This document shows, in pieces, positions 1 to 6,467 of a stretch of DNA of 8,743 nucleotides (position 1 is the stretch's first letter; every line of letters begins with the position of its first letter). Under the pieces are notes generated by a model. The model searched no databases. It saw nothing but the letters and a program-made list of their open reading frames with translations, and was not told the DNA's origin. The translations under genes and the position numbers were made by a program. This DNA comes from a bacterium (lineage in GTDB: Bacteria; Patescibacteriota; Patescibacteriia; Patescibacteriales; JAGXOH01), in assembly GCA_021106995.1 (NCBI GenBank), contig JAIOTG010000113.1, positions 1-8,743 of the forward strand, written 5' to 3'.

Positions 1-196
1 TTAAAAAATAATTATTATTTCTATTTTTTTGTTTTTATCCTGGGTTAACGTTTTTAGCTTTGTTAGTTTTGTTAATTAATCCAGATATAGTATTTATTAA
101 AACAGAGAATGACGTATTTTAAAATTAATTAACGGAGGATAAAATTAGAAATTGATTATAAACAAATTTTGACACAATAAAATATTTTATTCTGAT

Positions 197-228
197 TTGT
201 TTATTTTTTGTTTAAAAAAAGGTATAAT
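197..228 (+). promoter_or_regulatory. Candidate promoter of the DUF4349-like gene
   Basis: A perfect -10 hexamer TATAAT lies at 223-228, with poor -35 candidates upstream (TTTATT at 200-205, 17-nt spacer, or TTGTTT at 197-202). Transcription would start near 235 and give a leader of about 30 nt before the ATG at 265. A second possibility is the perfect -35 TTGACA at 169-174 with TCTGAT at 191-196 (16-nt spacer). AT-rich DNA yields such boxes by chance, so this is only a candidate. Confidence 0.4.
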
Positions 229-264
229 AAAATTAAAGTTTTATTAATTTTAAAAATAAATAAT

Positions 265-1287
265 ATGGAATTTCCAAAAAATTTAGATTTAAAACCAATG
301 AACATTTTAAAGTTTGTTGGTTTAGCTTTAGTTGCGATTATTTTAATCGCTGTAGACTTTCGTTTGATTGGGTCATCTTTTACTTCTTTTTCTGGCCCTA
401 TTAGTAGTAAAAATATGATGGGGCAAGGTGTTTTTGAGAGTGATATGTCTTATAGCGATTCAGTTTCTTCTAAAAGTTTGTCTACTCGTAATGTAGCAAG
501 TTCTTATACTCCTCGTATGGACGGGGGAGCAACAATGGGAAATGACGCGGAGGAGTTTGAGGTAACCGAATATAATGCTAATGTTGAAACTCGCCATCTA
601 GACGATACTTGCACTAAAATAGCTAGTTTAAAGTTAAGAGATGATGTGATTTTTGAAAACGCCAATAAATATGAAAAAAGTTGTAGTTATAATTTTAAAG
701 TAGAGAATAAAAGTGTAGAAGAAGTCCTTGCGATAATAGAAACCTTAGATCCTAAAGATTTAAATGAAAGAACCTATACTATAAAACGTTTAATCGATGA
801 TTATACTAGTGAAGTTGAAATACTTAAGAAGAAGATGATTTCAATTGAAGAAACTCTAGATAATGCAGTTAACGCTTATGATAGCATCGCCGTCCTTGCC
901 GAAGAGACTAGGGATGCAGAAAGTTTGGCTAAAATAATTGATAGTAAAATTAGAATTATTGAACGGCTAACACAGGAAAGAATAAATGTTAATGCACAAT
1001 TGGAGAGATTGAATCGTTCTAAGGCGGAACAACTTGATAGACTAGAATACACCTATTTTAATGTTTATATCTTGGAAAATAAATTTATTGATGGAGAAAA
1101 TTTAAAGGATTCTTGGAAGGCATCAGTTAAACTGTTTGTAAGAGATATTAATAAAATTGCTCAGGATATTACTATTAATTTAATCTCATTATTGTTTTTA
1201 ATCTTTCAATATGTTATTTACTTTTTTATTATATTAATAGTTGCCAAATATGGCTGGAAATTTTCTAAGAGTATTTGGAAAAAATAA
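265..1287 (+). CDS. DUF4349-like membrane-anchored coiled-coil protein
   Basis: The predicted product has 340 residues and two membrane segments, at about 14-31 and 306-327, with a short basic tail (ending SIWKK). Between them lies a Ser/Gly/Met-rich stretch, then a soluble domain with two cysteines (DDTCTK and EKSCSY), then a long charged coiled coil. The order (extracytoplasmic fold, Asp/Leu-rich helical hairpin around the segment RLIDDYTSEVEIL, a beta-strand like YTYFNVYIL, C-terminal membrane helix) matches the DUF4349 family, whose function is unknown. I assigned the family from this layout, without a profile search. The ATG at 265 is preferred. A TTG at 208 would extend the frame by 19 residues, but that extension runs through a TATAAT box and is lysine-rich with no family resemblance. 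There is no Shine-Dalgarno sequence. The gene has its own terminator and probably its own promoter, so it is not in the efflux operon downstream. Confidence 0.8.
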   Translation: MEFPKNLDLKPMNILKFVGLALVAIILIAVDFRLIGSSFTSFSGPISSKNMMGQGVFESDMSYSDSVSSKSLSTRNVASSYTPRMDGGATMGNDAEEFEVTEYNANVETRHLDDTCTKIASLKLRDDVIFENANKYEKSCSYNFKVENKSVEEVLAIIETLDPKDLNERTYTIKRLIDDYTSEVEILKKKMISIEETLDNAVNAYDSIAVLAEETRDAESLAKIIDSKIRIIERLTQERINVNAQLERLNRSKAEQLDRLEYTYFNVYILENKFIDGENLKDSWKASVKLFVRDINKIAQDITINLISLLFLIFQYVIYFFIILIVAKYGWKFSKSIWKK

Positions 1288-1308
1288 TAATAATTTATTG
1301 TCATGATA

Positions 1309-1342
1309 TATAAAAATAGACCGTTTTCGGTCTGTTTTTATA
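1309..1342 (+). terminator. Intrinsic terminator after the DUF4349-like gene
   Basis: A 13-bp stem (1311-1323 with 1328-1340) closes a TTTT loop. It includes the GC-rich core GACCG/CGGTC and one G-U pair, and it carries a T-tract on the 3' side. The 5' arm begins with an A-run, so the structure could also stop transcription coming from the other strand. It begins 21 nt after the stop codon. Confidence 0.88.
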
Positions 1343-1428
1343 TTGGTTTAATAATTTTATTAATGTATGCTTGAGTAATTAAATAATTATTAAAATAAAA
1401 TTTTATAAATTTTAAAGAGTTAAAATTG

Positions 1429-1499
1429 TTGTTTTTTGAAAGAAATTTAAACTAATATACGTATAAAATAATAGAATTAATATTAATTTTTAATATAAT
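1429..1499 (+). promoter_or_regulatory. Probable promoter region of the efflux cassette
   Basis: The preceding gene is closed by a terminator, so the four-gene cassette must have a promoter in 1343-1504. Several weak choices exist: TTGTTT at 1429-1434 with TAATAT at 1453-1458 (18-nt spacer), TATAAA at 1462-1467, or TATAAT at 1494-1499. The last would start transcription almost on the ATG at 1505 and give a leaderless mRNA. The region is nearly all A/T and I cannot choose between them. Nothing else is recognisable in 1343-1504. Confidence 0.25.
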
Positions 1500-1504
1500 A
1501 ATTT

Positions 1505-2068
1505 ATGAAAAAAGCGGTTTTTTTTGTCTTATTTTTTGTGATTTTATTTAGTTTAACAGCTTGTGATAAAAATCAAGCTGAAAACGTAGTGAGGAATGAT
1601 GGGATGCCGGAAAGAGGTATGCCTGATTTTGGTCAACCAGAAGAGAAAGCTGATATTGTAGGTGTTGTTAAATCTATTGTTGGTAATGAGATTACAATCC
1701 TTAAAGTTGAACGTCCAGAAAGAGATTTCGAAAATCAATTAAATGATAATAAAAAAAGTTCAGATCAAAATAAAAGTTTTAGTCTTGGAGGTAATACTGG
1801 AAAAATGCCAGGTATGGGTATGTCTAAAGGGGGAACGGGCGATGATAACAACGAAATGATTGAAATGATTAAGAAAATGAGTACCGGCGAAGAGTCTGTG
1901 ATTATTCCAGTAGGGATACGGATGTTAAAGACAGAAGCAAGTAATGAACGCCCCCAGACAGCTTTAGAGGCTAATTTAAGTGATGTGGGGGTTGATAAAA
2001 TGATTAATATTTGGTTAAATAAAGGCGTCACTGATAAGAATGTAGCATCTTTTGTATTAATAAAATAA
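1505..2068 (+). CDS. Met/Gly-rich lipoprotein, first gene of the efflux cassette
   Basis: The product has 187 residues. The N-terminus is a type II signal peptide: MKK, a hydrophobic core, and the lipobox L-T-A-C with the lipidated cysteine at residue 20. Asp at +2 has a known inner-membrane retention role only in enterobacteria. A low-complexity region rich in Met, Gly and Pro follows (MPERGMPDFG at about 34-43). Next is a strand segment, GVVKSIVGNEITIL, then a second flexible Met/Gly region (GKMPGMGMSKGG). The C-terminal part ends ASFVLIK. The split strands (GxVxxIxGNxIT and a closing xASFVLI) recall OB-like DUF5666 domains, but I cannot confirm the family. The gene ends 9 nt before the adaptor gene, which argues for co-transcription and a role in the same exporter, perhaps binding substrate or metal outside the membrane. 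That role is inference. Confidence 0.8.
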   Translation: MKKAVFFVLFFVILFSLTACDKNQAENVVRNDGMPERGMPDFGQPEEKADIVGVVKSIVGNEITILKVERPERDFENQLNDNKKSSDQNKSFSLGGNTGKMPGMGMSKGGTGDDNNEMIEMIKKMSTGEESVIIPVGIRMLKTEASNERPQTALEANLSDVGVDKMINIWLNKGVTDKNVASFVLIK

Positions 2069-2077
2069 TTTTAACTT

Positions 2078-2695
2078 ATGGGGTCAATAGTTGAAGAAAG
2101 TAAAAAAGCAAAAAATAGAGGGTCTTTAGGTTTTTTTAAAACTAAAAAATTTATATTATTAATGGCCGTATTGATTGTTTCAGCTGGTTCTTATTATTTT
2201 TATAATGCCGATTCTAATCAAAAAAAAGACACTACGGTTAAGCAAAAAGAATGGATAGTTAAAAAACAGGATTTACAGATTACTATTAGTACGGGCGGTA
2301 AGGTGGTTGCCGAAGATGGAGTGGAATTGTCCTTTTCTGTTAGTGGTGATTTGGAGGTTGAGGAAGTTTATATTAAAGAAGGAGAAGAGATAAAAAAAGG
2401 AGATAAGATTGCCAAAGTTAAAACAGAGGACTTAGAACTTGATTTGCGTAATACTTATAGCAGTTATCTGTCAGTTTTAGCTGATTATAACGATGAGATG
2501 GCTGGAGCGTTTGATCAAGATATTTTGGAATCAGAAAACAATATAAAACAAGCAGAGTTGTCTCTTAGGCAGGCAGAAAATTCTTTGGAAGAAGGAAAAA
2601 TAAATGGGCAAAATTCCATTAAAGAAGCAGAAAAAAACGTTAAAGACGCCAAGGATGAATTGGACGATTACGATCATGATGAAGATAATTATTAA
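2078..2695 (+). CDS. HlyD/MacA-type efflux adaptor, N-terminal part, ended by a premature TAA
   Basis: This part encodes 205 residues. It has a basic cytoplasmic N-terminus, one membrane anchor at about 25-42, and the first half of a biotinyl-lipoyl domain at about 62-118 (VEEVYIKEGEEIKKGDKIAK, the usual G-V-x-EGxxVKKGxxIA pattern). From about residue 119 it forms a charged helix, the first arm of the adaptor hairpin. It stops in the acidic stretch DDYDHDEDNY. Family members continue through the hairpin, then complete the lipoyl domain and add beta-barrel and membrane-proximal domains. All of those are present downstream in the same frame. Alone, this piece lacks half of the lipoyl fold and everything that contacts the permease, so it is unlikely to work. 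The ATG at 2078 follows the lipoprotein stop by 9 nt. No Shine-Dalgarno sequence is visible. Confidence 0.85.
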   Translation: MGSIVEESKKAKNRGSLGFFKTKKFILLMAVLIVSAGSYYFYNADSNQKKDTTVKQKEWIVKKQDLQITISTGGKVVAEDGVELSFSVSGDLEVEEVYIKEGEEIKKGDKIAKVKTEDLELDLRNTYSSYLSVLADYNDEMAGAFDQDILESENNIKQAELSLRQAENSLEEGKINGQNSIKEAEKNVKDAKDELDDYDHDEDNY

Positions 2696-2887
2696 AACGA
2701 TATAGATGATGCTTATCAGGATTTATTAAGTAAAATTAAATTAATTATAATTAACCTCAATGATTATATTGGTGATTCTGATGATATTTTAGGAGTAGAT
2801 GATGAGTATGTCAATGATTCATTTGAAAAATATTTAGGAGTTAAAGATTTTAATTCTCTTTCTAATGCTTTAGGCAGTTATGAAAGA
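2693..2887 (+). other. In-frame TAA and 64 open codons joining the two adaptor halves
   Basis: After the TAA at 2693-2695 the same frame reads on without a stop to the ATG at 2888 and beyond. The predicted residues (for example NDIDDAYQDLLSKI and later DFNSLSNALGSYERMKE) share the acidic, helical character of both flanks. In DNA this AT-rich a non-coding frame would be expected to hold several stops. With 205 + 64 + 365 residues the undamaged protein would have about 634 residues plus whatever stood at the stop. Because both sides are in one frame, a single-base insertion or deletion cannot explain the stop. A substitution, such as AAA, GAA or CAA to TAA, can. Confidence 0.85.
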
Positions 2888-3985
2888 ATGAAAGAAGGGT
2901 ATAATAATTTAGAGGCTTTAATTTTAGAAATTTATAGTGTTGATCAGAAGGATAAAATAGATGAAGCTTCCTCTGGGGCAATTGATGTTTTAAATATCTC
3001 TGAAGAACATTTATATGATATGCAGAATTTACTCAATAATACCATAACAGGAAATGATTTTACAAGAAGTCAACTTAATTCTTTTAAATCAACTATAAAT
3101 TCAAATAGAAGTAGTATAAATACAAAAATAGACTCTTTAGATAATGATATTGTTTTAATTGTTGATGCTAAAGATAGTTTAGAGGATTATCAAGAAAATT
3201 ATGATGATAATTTGGCTGATTTACAAGAGGATTATCAGGATGCTTTAGATGATTTAGGTGAGGTGATAGAGGAAGTAGGGAGGAATATGGTTGATTTGGA
3301 AAATACCTTAGAATCAAAGAGGCTTTCTTTAGAGGAAACAAAAATAAAGCATGACGATTTATTAGCACCTTTAAGTGGTTCAGAATTAGCTTCTCTTAAT
3401 TCTAGATTGACCTCAGCTTCTGTTTTATTGGAAAAAGCAAGAAATAATTTAGACAAGGCTGTTTTAACATCTCCAATAGATGGAAAAATAGTTTCTTTAA
3501 ATTACAAGACAGGAGATATTATACTAGATGATGATAGTTCTCCTTTTGTAGAAATAGTTAATGATAAAACGTTATTTATAGAAACCAATGTTGAAGAGGT
3601 TGATATAAGCAAATTAAGCGTTGATCAGAAAGTTTATGCTACTTTTGATGCTCTCGATGGGATTGAGCTAGAAGGAGAAACTAGCTTTATATCGGTGACA
3701 TCAGAGACTAGTAGCAAAGGTATTGTTACTTATTTAGTGAGGATAATTTTTGAGAAAGGGGAAAACGATAAAGTTAGAGAGGGAATGACAGCTTATGTTG
3801 AGTTTATTACCGCGGGAGTAGAAGACGTTTTAGTTATTCCTGTGAGTGCTGTTCGAAATGTGGAAGGCAAACCCTCTGTTCAACTCTTTAGTGGTTCTCG
3901 TGTGAAAGTAGTTACCGGGTTTACAGATGGTGATTATGTAGAAATAATAAGCGGTTTATCACTTGCTGATAAAATAATTTATTAA
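2888..3985 (+). CDS. HlyD/MacA-type efflux adaptor, C-terminal part
   Basis: This part encodes 365 residues if translation begins at 2888, but that ATG has no Shine-Dalgarno sequence and is probably only an internal methionine. The order is: long acidic helices (about 1-190, with DYQ repeats such as EDYQENYDD and EDYQDALDD), the second lipoyl half starting at TSPIDGKIVSLNYKTGD (about 194-210), a beta-barrel segment (FIETNVEEVDISKLSVDQKV), the conserved VREGMTAYVEF strand, and a membrane-proximal domain (VLVIPVSAVRNVEGKP to the C-terminus at GLSLADKIIY). This is the MacA/YknX layout. There is no signal peptide or membrane anchor, so a separately translated product would stay in the cytoplasm, away from its partners. 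It ends 3 nt before the ATPase gene. Read with the upstream part, it is one interrupted gene spanning 2078-3985. Confidence 0.85.
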   Translation: MKEGYNNLEALILEIYSVDQKDKIDEASSGAIDVLNISEEHLYDMQNLLNNTITGNDFTRSQLNSFKSTINSNRSSINTKIDSLDNDIVLIVDAKDSLEDYQENYDDNLADLQEDYQDALDDLGEVIEEVGRNMVDLENTLESKRLSLEETKIKHDDLLAPLSGSELASLNSRLTSASVLLEKARNNLDKAVLTSPIDGKIVSLNYKTGDIILDDDSSPFVEIVNDKTLFIETNVEEVDISKLSVDQKVYATFDALDGIELEGETSFISVTSETSSKGIVTYLVRIIFEKGENDKVREGMTAYVEFITAGVEDVLVIPVSAVRNVEGKPSVQLFSGSRVKVVTGFTDGDYVEIISGLSLADKIIY

Positions 3986-3988
3986 AAA

Positions 3989-4699
3989 ATGGAGACAAAG
4001 AGTGAAATAAAATTAAAAGATGTTTATAAATCTTATTATTTAGCCAATGGAGAAGAAATCCCAGTTTTAAAAGGTATTGATTTAGATATAAAAAAGGGGG
4101 AGTTTGTTGTATTGATGGGTGAATCAGGTGGAGGTAAAACTACTCTTTTAAATATTATTGGTTGCTTACACCCTCTTTCTAGAGGTAATTATTACTTGGA
4201 AGAAGAGAATATTGGGGAAGTTCGAGATGATTTTACTTTAGCATATATTAGAAATAAAAAAATGGGTTTTATTTTTCAACAATTTAATTTATTAAATAAA
4301 TCAACTGCTTTAAAGAACGTTTCTTTACCTGCTTTGTATGCTGGAGAGTCAAAACAAGAGAGAGAAAAAAGGGCTAAGGAATTATTAGAAAGTGTCGGAC
4401 TTAGTGACAGACTTAGTCATAAACCAACTGAATTATCAGGAGGGCAGCAACAGCGCGTTGCTATTGCTAGAGCTTTAGTTAATAATCCAGAAATTATTTT
4501 AGCCGATGAGCCAACTGGAGCGCTAGATTCTAAGTCGGGAATAGAGATTATGAATATTTTTATTAAATTTAAAAAGCAAGGTAAGACTGTTATTATGGTG
4601 ACGCATACCTCTGAGGTTGCTAAATATGCTGATCGCATTATTTTTTTAAAAGATGGTAAAGTTATAGATAGAAATTATAAATTAATTTCAAGTTATTAA
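3989..4699 (+). CDS. ABC transporter ATPase, MacB/LolD/YknY type
   Basis: The 236-residue product powers the exporter by ATP hydrolysis on the cytoplasmic face. All nucleotide-binding motifs are intact: Walker A GESGGGKTT (44-52), Q-loop FQQ (96-98), signature LSGGQQQR (149-156), Walker B IILADEP (169-175), D-loop ALD (178-180) and the H-loop histidine at 206. Walker A carries E at the usual P position and G at the usual second S position; the catalytic Lys50 is kept. The QQFNLL segment and LADEPTGALDS are typical of the MacB/LolD/FtsE subgroup, which pairs with four-span FtsX-like permeases. Length is normal for a free-standing ATPase subunit. It starts 3 nt after the adaptor stop and ends 1 nt before the permease start, so the two are almost certainly translated together. 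Confidence 0.96.
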   Translation: METKSEIKLKDVYKSYYLANGEEIPVLKGIDLDIKKGEFVVLMGESGGGKTTLLNIIGCLHPLSRGNYYLEEENIGEVRDDFTLAYIRNKKMGFIFQQFNLLNKSTALKNVSLPALYAGESKQEREKRAKELLESVGLSDRLSHKPTELSGGQQQRVAIARALVNNPEIILADEPTGALDSKSGIEIMNIFIKFKKQGKTVIMVTHTSEVAKYADRIIFLKDGKVIDRNYKLISSY

Positions 4700-4700
4700 T

Positions 4701-5915
4701 ATGTATTGGGAAATAATAAAAATGGCGTTTGAATCACTTTTAGCTAATAAAACTAGGAGTTTATTATCCATGCTTGGTATTGTAATTGGAGTTAGTACTG
4801 TAATAGCTGTTTTTGCTATTGGTAAAGGTGCTGAATCAGCTGTTGATGAACAATTTTCTGGGCTTAGCGCTAAATCAATCATAATAATGGGACAAATGGG
4901 GGGTAAATCTGGGGGTGGAGCAATTTCCAGTTCCAAGTTGAGCATGGAAGATGTTAAAGTTATTAGAGAAAAAGCTGAATATATTAGTATTGTCACTGGA
5001 ATTATGCAAGGTAATGATACGGTAAGTTATAATTCCAATGAAGATTCTTATGCTGTTGTGGGGACTGATTTGGATTTTTTTTCAATTTCAAATCTGAAAC
5101 TTGTAACTGGACGTTTTTTTACCGACGAGGAAATGAAAGATAAAGAGCAATTAGTTGTTTTAGGTAGTGATGTGGTGGAAGCCTTGTATATCGAAGGTGA
5201 GGAAATTTTAGAGACCAAGGTTGTAATAAATAATAAAAGATTAGAAGTTATTGGTTATTTTGAAGAAACAGGAAGTAGTTTGGGTCGTACTAGTAAAGAT
5301 GAAGCGGTTTATATTCCTTATCAAACCGCTGAGTCTAGTATTTTAGGGGATAAAGGTGGGAGTGTAATGTTGACCCTTGAGGCAGATGAAGTTGATAATA
5401 TAACACTTGCCACAGAGGAGGTTACTAAAATACTTAGAGAAGAACATAATCTTAAAGACAGTCAGGAAAATGATTTTCGTATTATGGATGCCGGATCAAT
5501 GGTAGGAGCTGCCCAAGAGTCGGCTAGTTTAATGACAACCGTTTTAACATTAGTGGCAGCTATTGTTTTAATTGTTTCAGGAATTGGAATTATGAACGTA
5601 ATGTTTGTGACAGTAGCTGAGAGAACTAAGGAAATAGGAATTGCTAGGGCAATCGGCGCTAAGCAAGGTGATATTTTAAAACAATTTTTATTTGAATCAA
5701 TTTTTTTATCTACTTTAGGTGGTTTAATTGGTATCTTTTTAGGACAATCCATAATACCATTAATTAGTAAATTTGGAGGATTATTAATTACTTCTACTGT
5801 CACTGGGCCTGTTTTGGGATTTACCTTTTCGGCTTTAGTAGGAATCGTTTTTGGTTTTTATCCAGCTCTTAAGGCTAGTAGACTTGATCCGGTTGATGCT
5901 TTGAGAAGCGAATAG
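4701..5915 (+). CDS. MacB/FtsX-type ABC permease (YknZ-like)
   Basis: The 404-residue product is the membrane subunit of the exporter. The first membrane helix (about 21-41) sits in the conserved context NKTRSLLSMLGIVIGVSTVI. A large extracytoplasmic MacB core domain follows (about 43-275), with an unusual Gly-rich turn (MGGKSGGGA) near its start. Three C-terminal helices form the FtsX domain (about 279-303, 330-351 and 370-388). Diagnostic motifs are RTKEIGIARAIGA (308-320) and the C-terminal GFYPALKASRLDPVDALRSE. In this family the permease works as a dimer and transmits ATPase movement to the extracytoplasmic adaptor (mechanotransmission). ATPase and permease are separate polypeptides, as in Bacillus YknYZ and unlike fused Escherichia coli MacB. 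It is the last gene of the cassette and ends in TAG. No terminator is visible in the 67 nt before the next gene, so read-through into it is possible. The substrate cannot be told from sequence. Confidence 0.95.
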   Translation: MYWEIIKMAFESLLANKTRSLLSMLGIVIGVSTVIAVFAIGKGAESAVDEQFSGLSAKSIIIMGQMGGKSGGGAISSSKLSMEDVKVIREKAEYISIVTGIMQGNDTVSYNSNEDSYAVVGTDLDFFSISNLKLVTGRFFTDEEMKDKEQLVVLGSDVVEALYIEGEEILETKVVINNKRLEVIGYFEETGSSLGRTSKDEAVYIPYQTAESSILGDKGGSVMLTLEADEVDNITLATEEVTKILREEHNLKDSQENDFRIMDAGSMVGAAQESASLMTTVLTLVAAIVLIVSGIGIMNVMFVTVAERTKEIGIARAIGAKQGDILKQFLFESIFLSTLGGLIGIFLGQSIIPLISKFGGLLITSTVTGPVLGFTFSALVGIVFGFYPALKASRLDPVDALRSE

Positions 5916-5959
5916 TTATATTGAAAATTAATAGAAGAAGTGATATAGTGATGATGTTC

Positions 5960-5965
5960 TATAAT
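5960..5965 (+). promoter_or_regulatory. Candidate -10 box before the Cys-rich gene
   Basis: A perfect TATAAT sits 17 nt upstream of the ATG at 5983. No convincing -35 hexamer lies at the right distance. If used, the leader would be only about 11 nt long. Co-transcription with the permease gene is the alternative. Confidence 0.3.
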
Positions 5966-5982
5966 TATTTTAATAAAAAAAT

Positions 5983-6354
5983 ATGAAAAATATTTTAATT
6001 ATCTTTGCAGCTGTTGTTGTTTTTGGAATTATTTTAGGTTTTTATTATTCTTCATTGCCCGAGCATCATCCTCGGGACAATAAAGAAGCTTGTGAAAGTG
6101 TAGGAGGGGATTGGGCCTCTGATAGATGTCTCGTGTCCTACAAGGAGGCAGGTGAGGAATGTATTGATGGTGGTCAATGTGAAAGTGGGGTTTGCTATCC
6201 CCAGGAATTAACAGAGGAACAAATTATAGAAATTATGAATGGCCCAATCAGCAATATGACTGGCACTTGTTATCCTGATAGCATGATAGATGGCTGTATC
6301 AAACAAGTGCTTGGAGGCACAATTTCTAAGCAGTCGTTATGTTTAGATGAATAA
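5983..6354 (+). CDS. Small membrane-anchored 8-cysteine exported protein, function unknown
   Basis: The product has 123 residues: a hydrophobic N-terminal helix (about 4-22) acting as anchor or uncleaved signal, then a compact domain with eight cysteines at 37, 49, 60, 66, 71, 96, 105 and 120. An even number and an exported location suggest four disulfides. The spacing pattern C-x3-GGxW-x4-C, then GEEC-x5-C-x4-C, then GxC, GC and a final CLDE resembles uncharacterised small exported proteins of other bacteria (CxxxGGxW ... C ... GC ... LCxD). This is a remembered pattern and was not searched. No catalytic motif such as CxxC is visible. There is no lipobox. It lies 67 nt after the permease gene and is followed by its own terminator, so it may be the last gene of the cassette or a single-gene unit. 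Confidence 0.75.
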   Translation: MKNILIIFAAVVVFGIILGFYYSSLPEHHPRDNKEACESVGGDWASDRCLVSYKEAGEECIDGGQCESGVCYPQELTEEQIIEIMNGPISNMTGTCYPDSMIDGCIKQVLGGTISKQSLCLDE

Positions 6355-6374
6355 TTTTTTCTAAATTTATTTTA

Positions 6375-6415
6375 AAAAAACAAGGCCATAGAACAGGTCT
6401 TGTTTTTTAATTTTG
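6375..6415 (+). terminator. Intrinsic terminator after the Cys-rich gene
   Basis: A 13-bp stem (6375-6387 with 6396-6408) has an 8-nt loop, core CAAGGCC/GGTCTTG with one G-U pair, and T-rich sequence on the 3' side. The A-run at the 5' foot pairs with the T-run, so it could work in both directions. Confidence 0.87.
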
Positions 6416-6419
6416 ACTT

Positions 6420-6447
6420 TTGAGATTAAAGATGAGATTATTATAAA
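6420..6447 (+). promoter_or_regulatory. Candidate promoter of the RNA methyltransferase gene
   Basis: TTGAGA at 6420-6425 and TATAAA at 6442-6447 are separated by 16 nt. Initiation would fall near 6454 and give a leader of about 14 nt. It lies just downstream of a terminator, where a promoter is needed. Confidence 0.42.
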
Positions 6448-6467
6448 TATGATATTAATTTAAAGAT

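Noticed and set aside
71..133. Inverted repeat GTTAATTAAT (71-80) and ATTAATTAAC (124-133)
   Set aside because: The arms are built on the palindrome TTAATTAA, are nearly all A/T, and lie 43 nt apart. Expected by chance in this DNA.
131..172. GGAGG at 134-138, the strongest Shine-Dalgarno-like site in the intergenic DNA
   Set aside because: No ATG or GTG follows at a useful distance. A TTG at 152 opens only six codons before a stop. It may be chance or a relic of a lost gene.
208..264. Upstream TTG start extending the DUF4349-like protein by 19 residues
   Set aside because: The extension is lysine-rich, overlaps a TATAAT box, and has no Shine-Dalgarno sequence. The ATG at 265 gives a normal N-terminus followed by a membrane anchor.
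1..264. Tail of an upstream gene or a minus-strand gene at the left edge
   Set aside because: The only + frame open at the edge stops at 46-48 with no recognisable residues, and no minus-strand frame of useful length exists. I see nothing beyond promoter-like signals.
2693..2695. General reassignment of TAA to an amino acid
   Set aside because: TAA is the end of most genes here at positions matching family C-termini, and terminators follow several of them.
5951..5986. Tiny frame starting at 5951 or 5954 whose TGA overlaps the ATG at 5983, suggesting translational coupling
   Set aside because: It would encode only 10-11 residues, has no ribosome site, and lies largely upstream of the likely transcription start.
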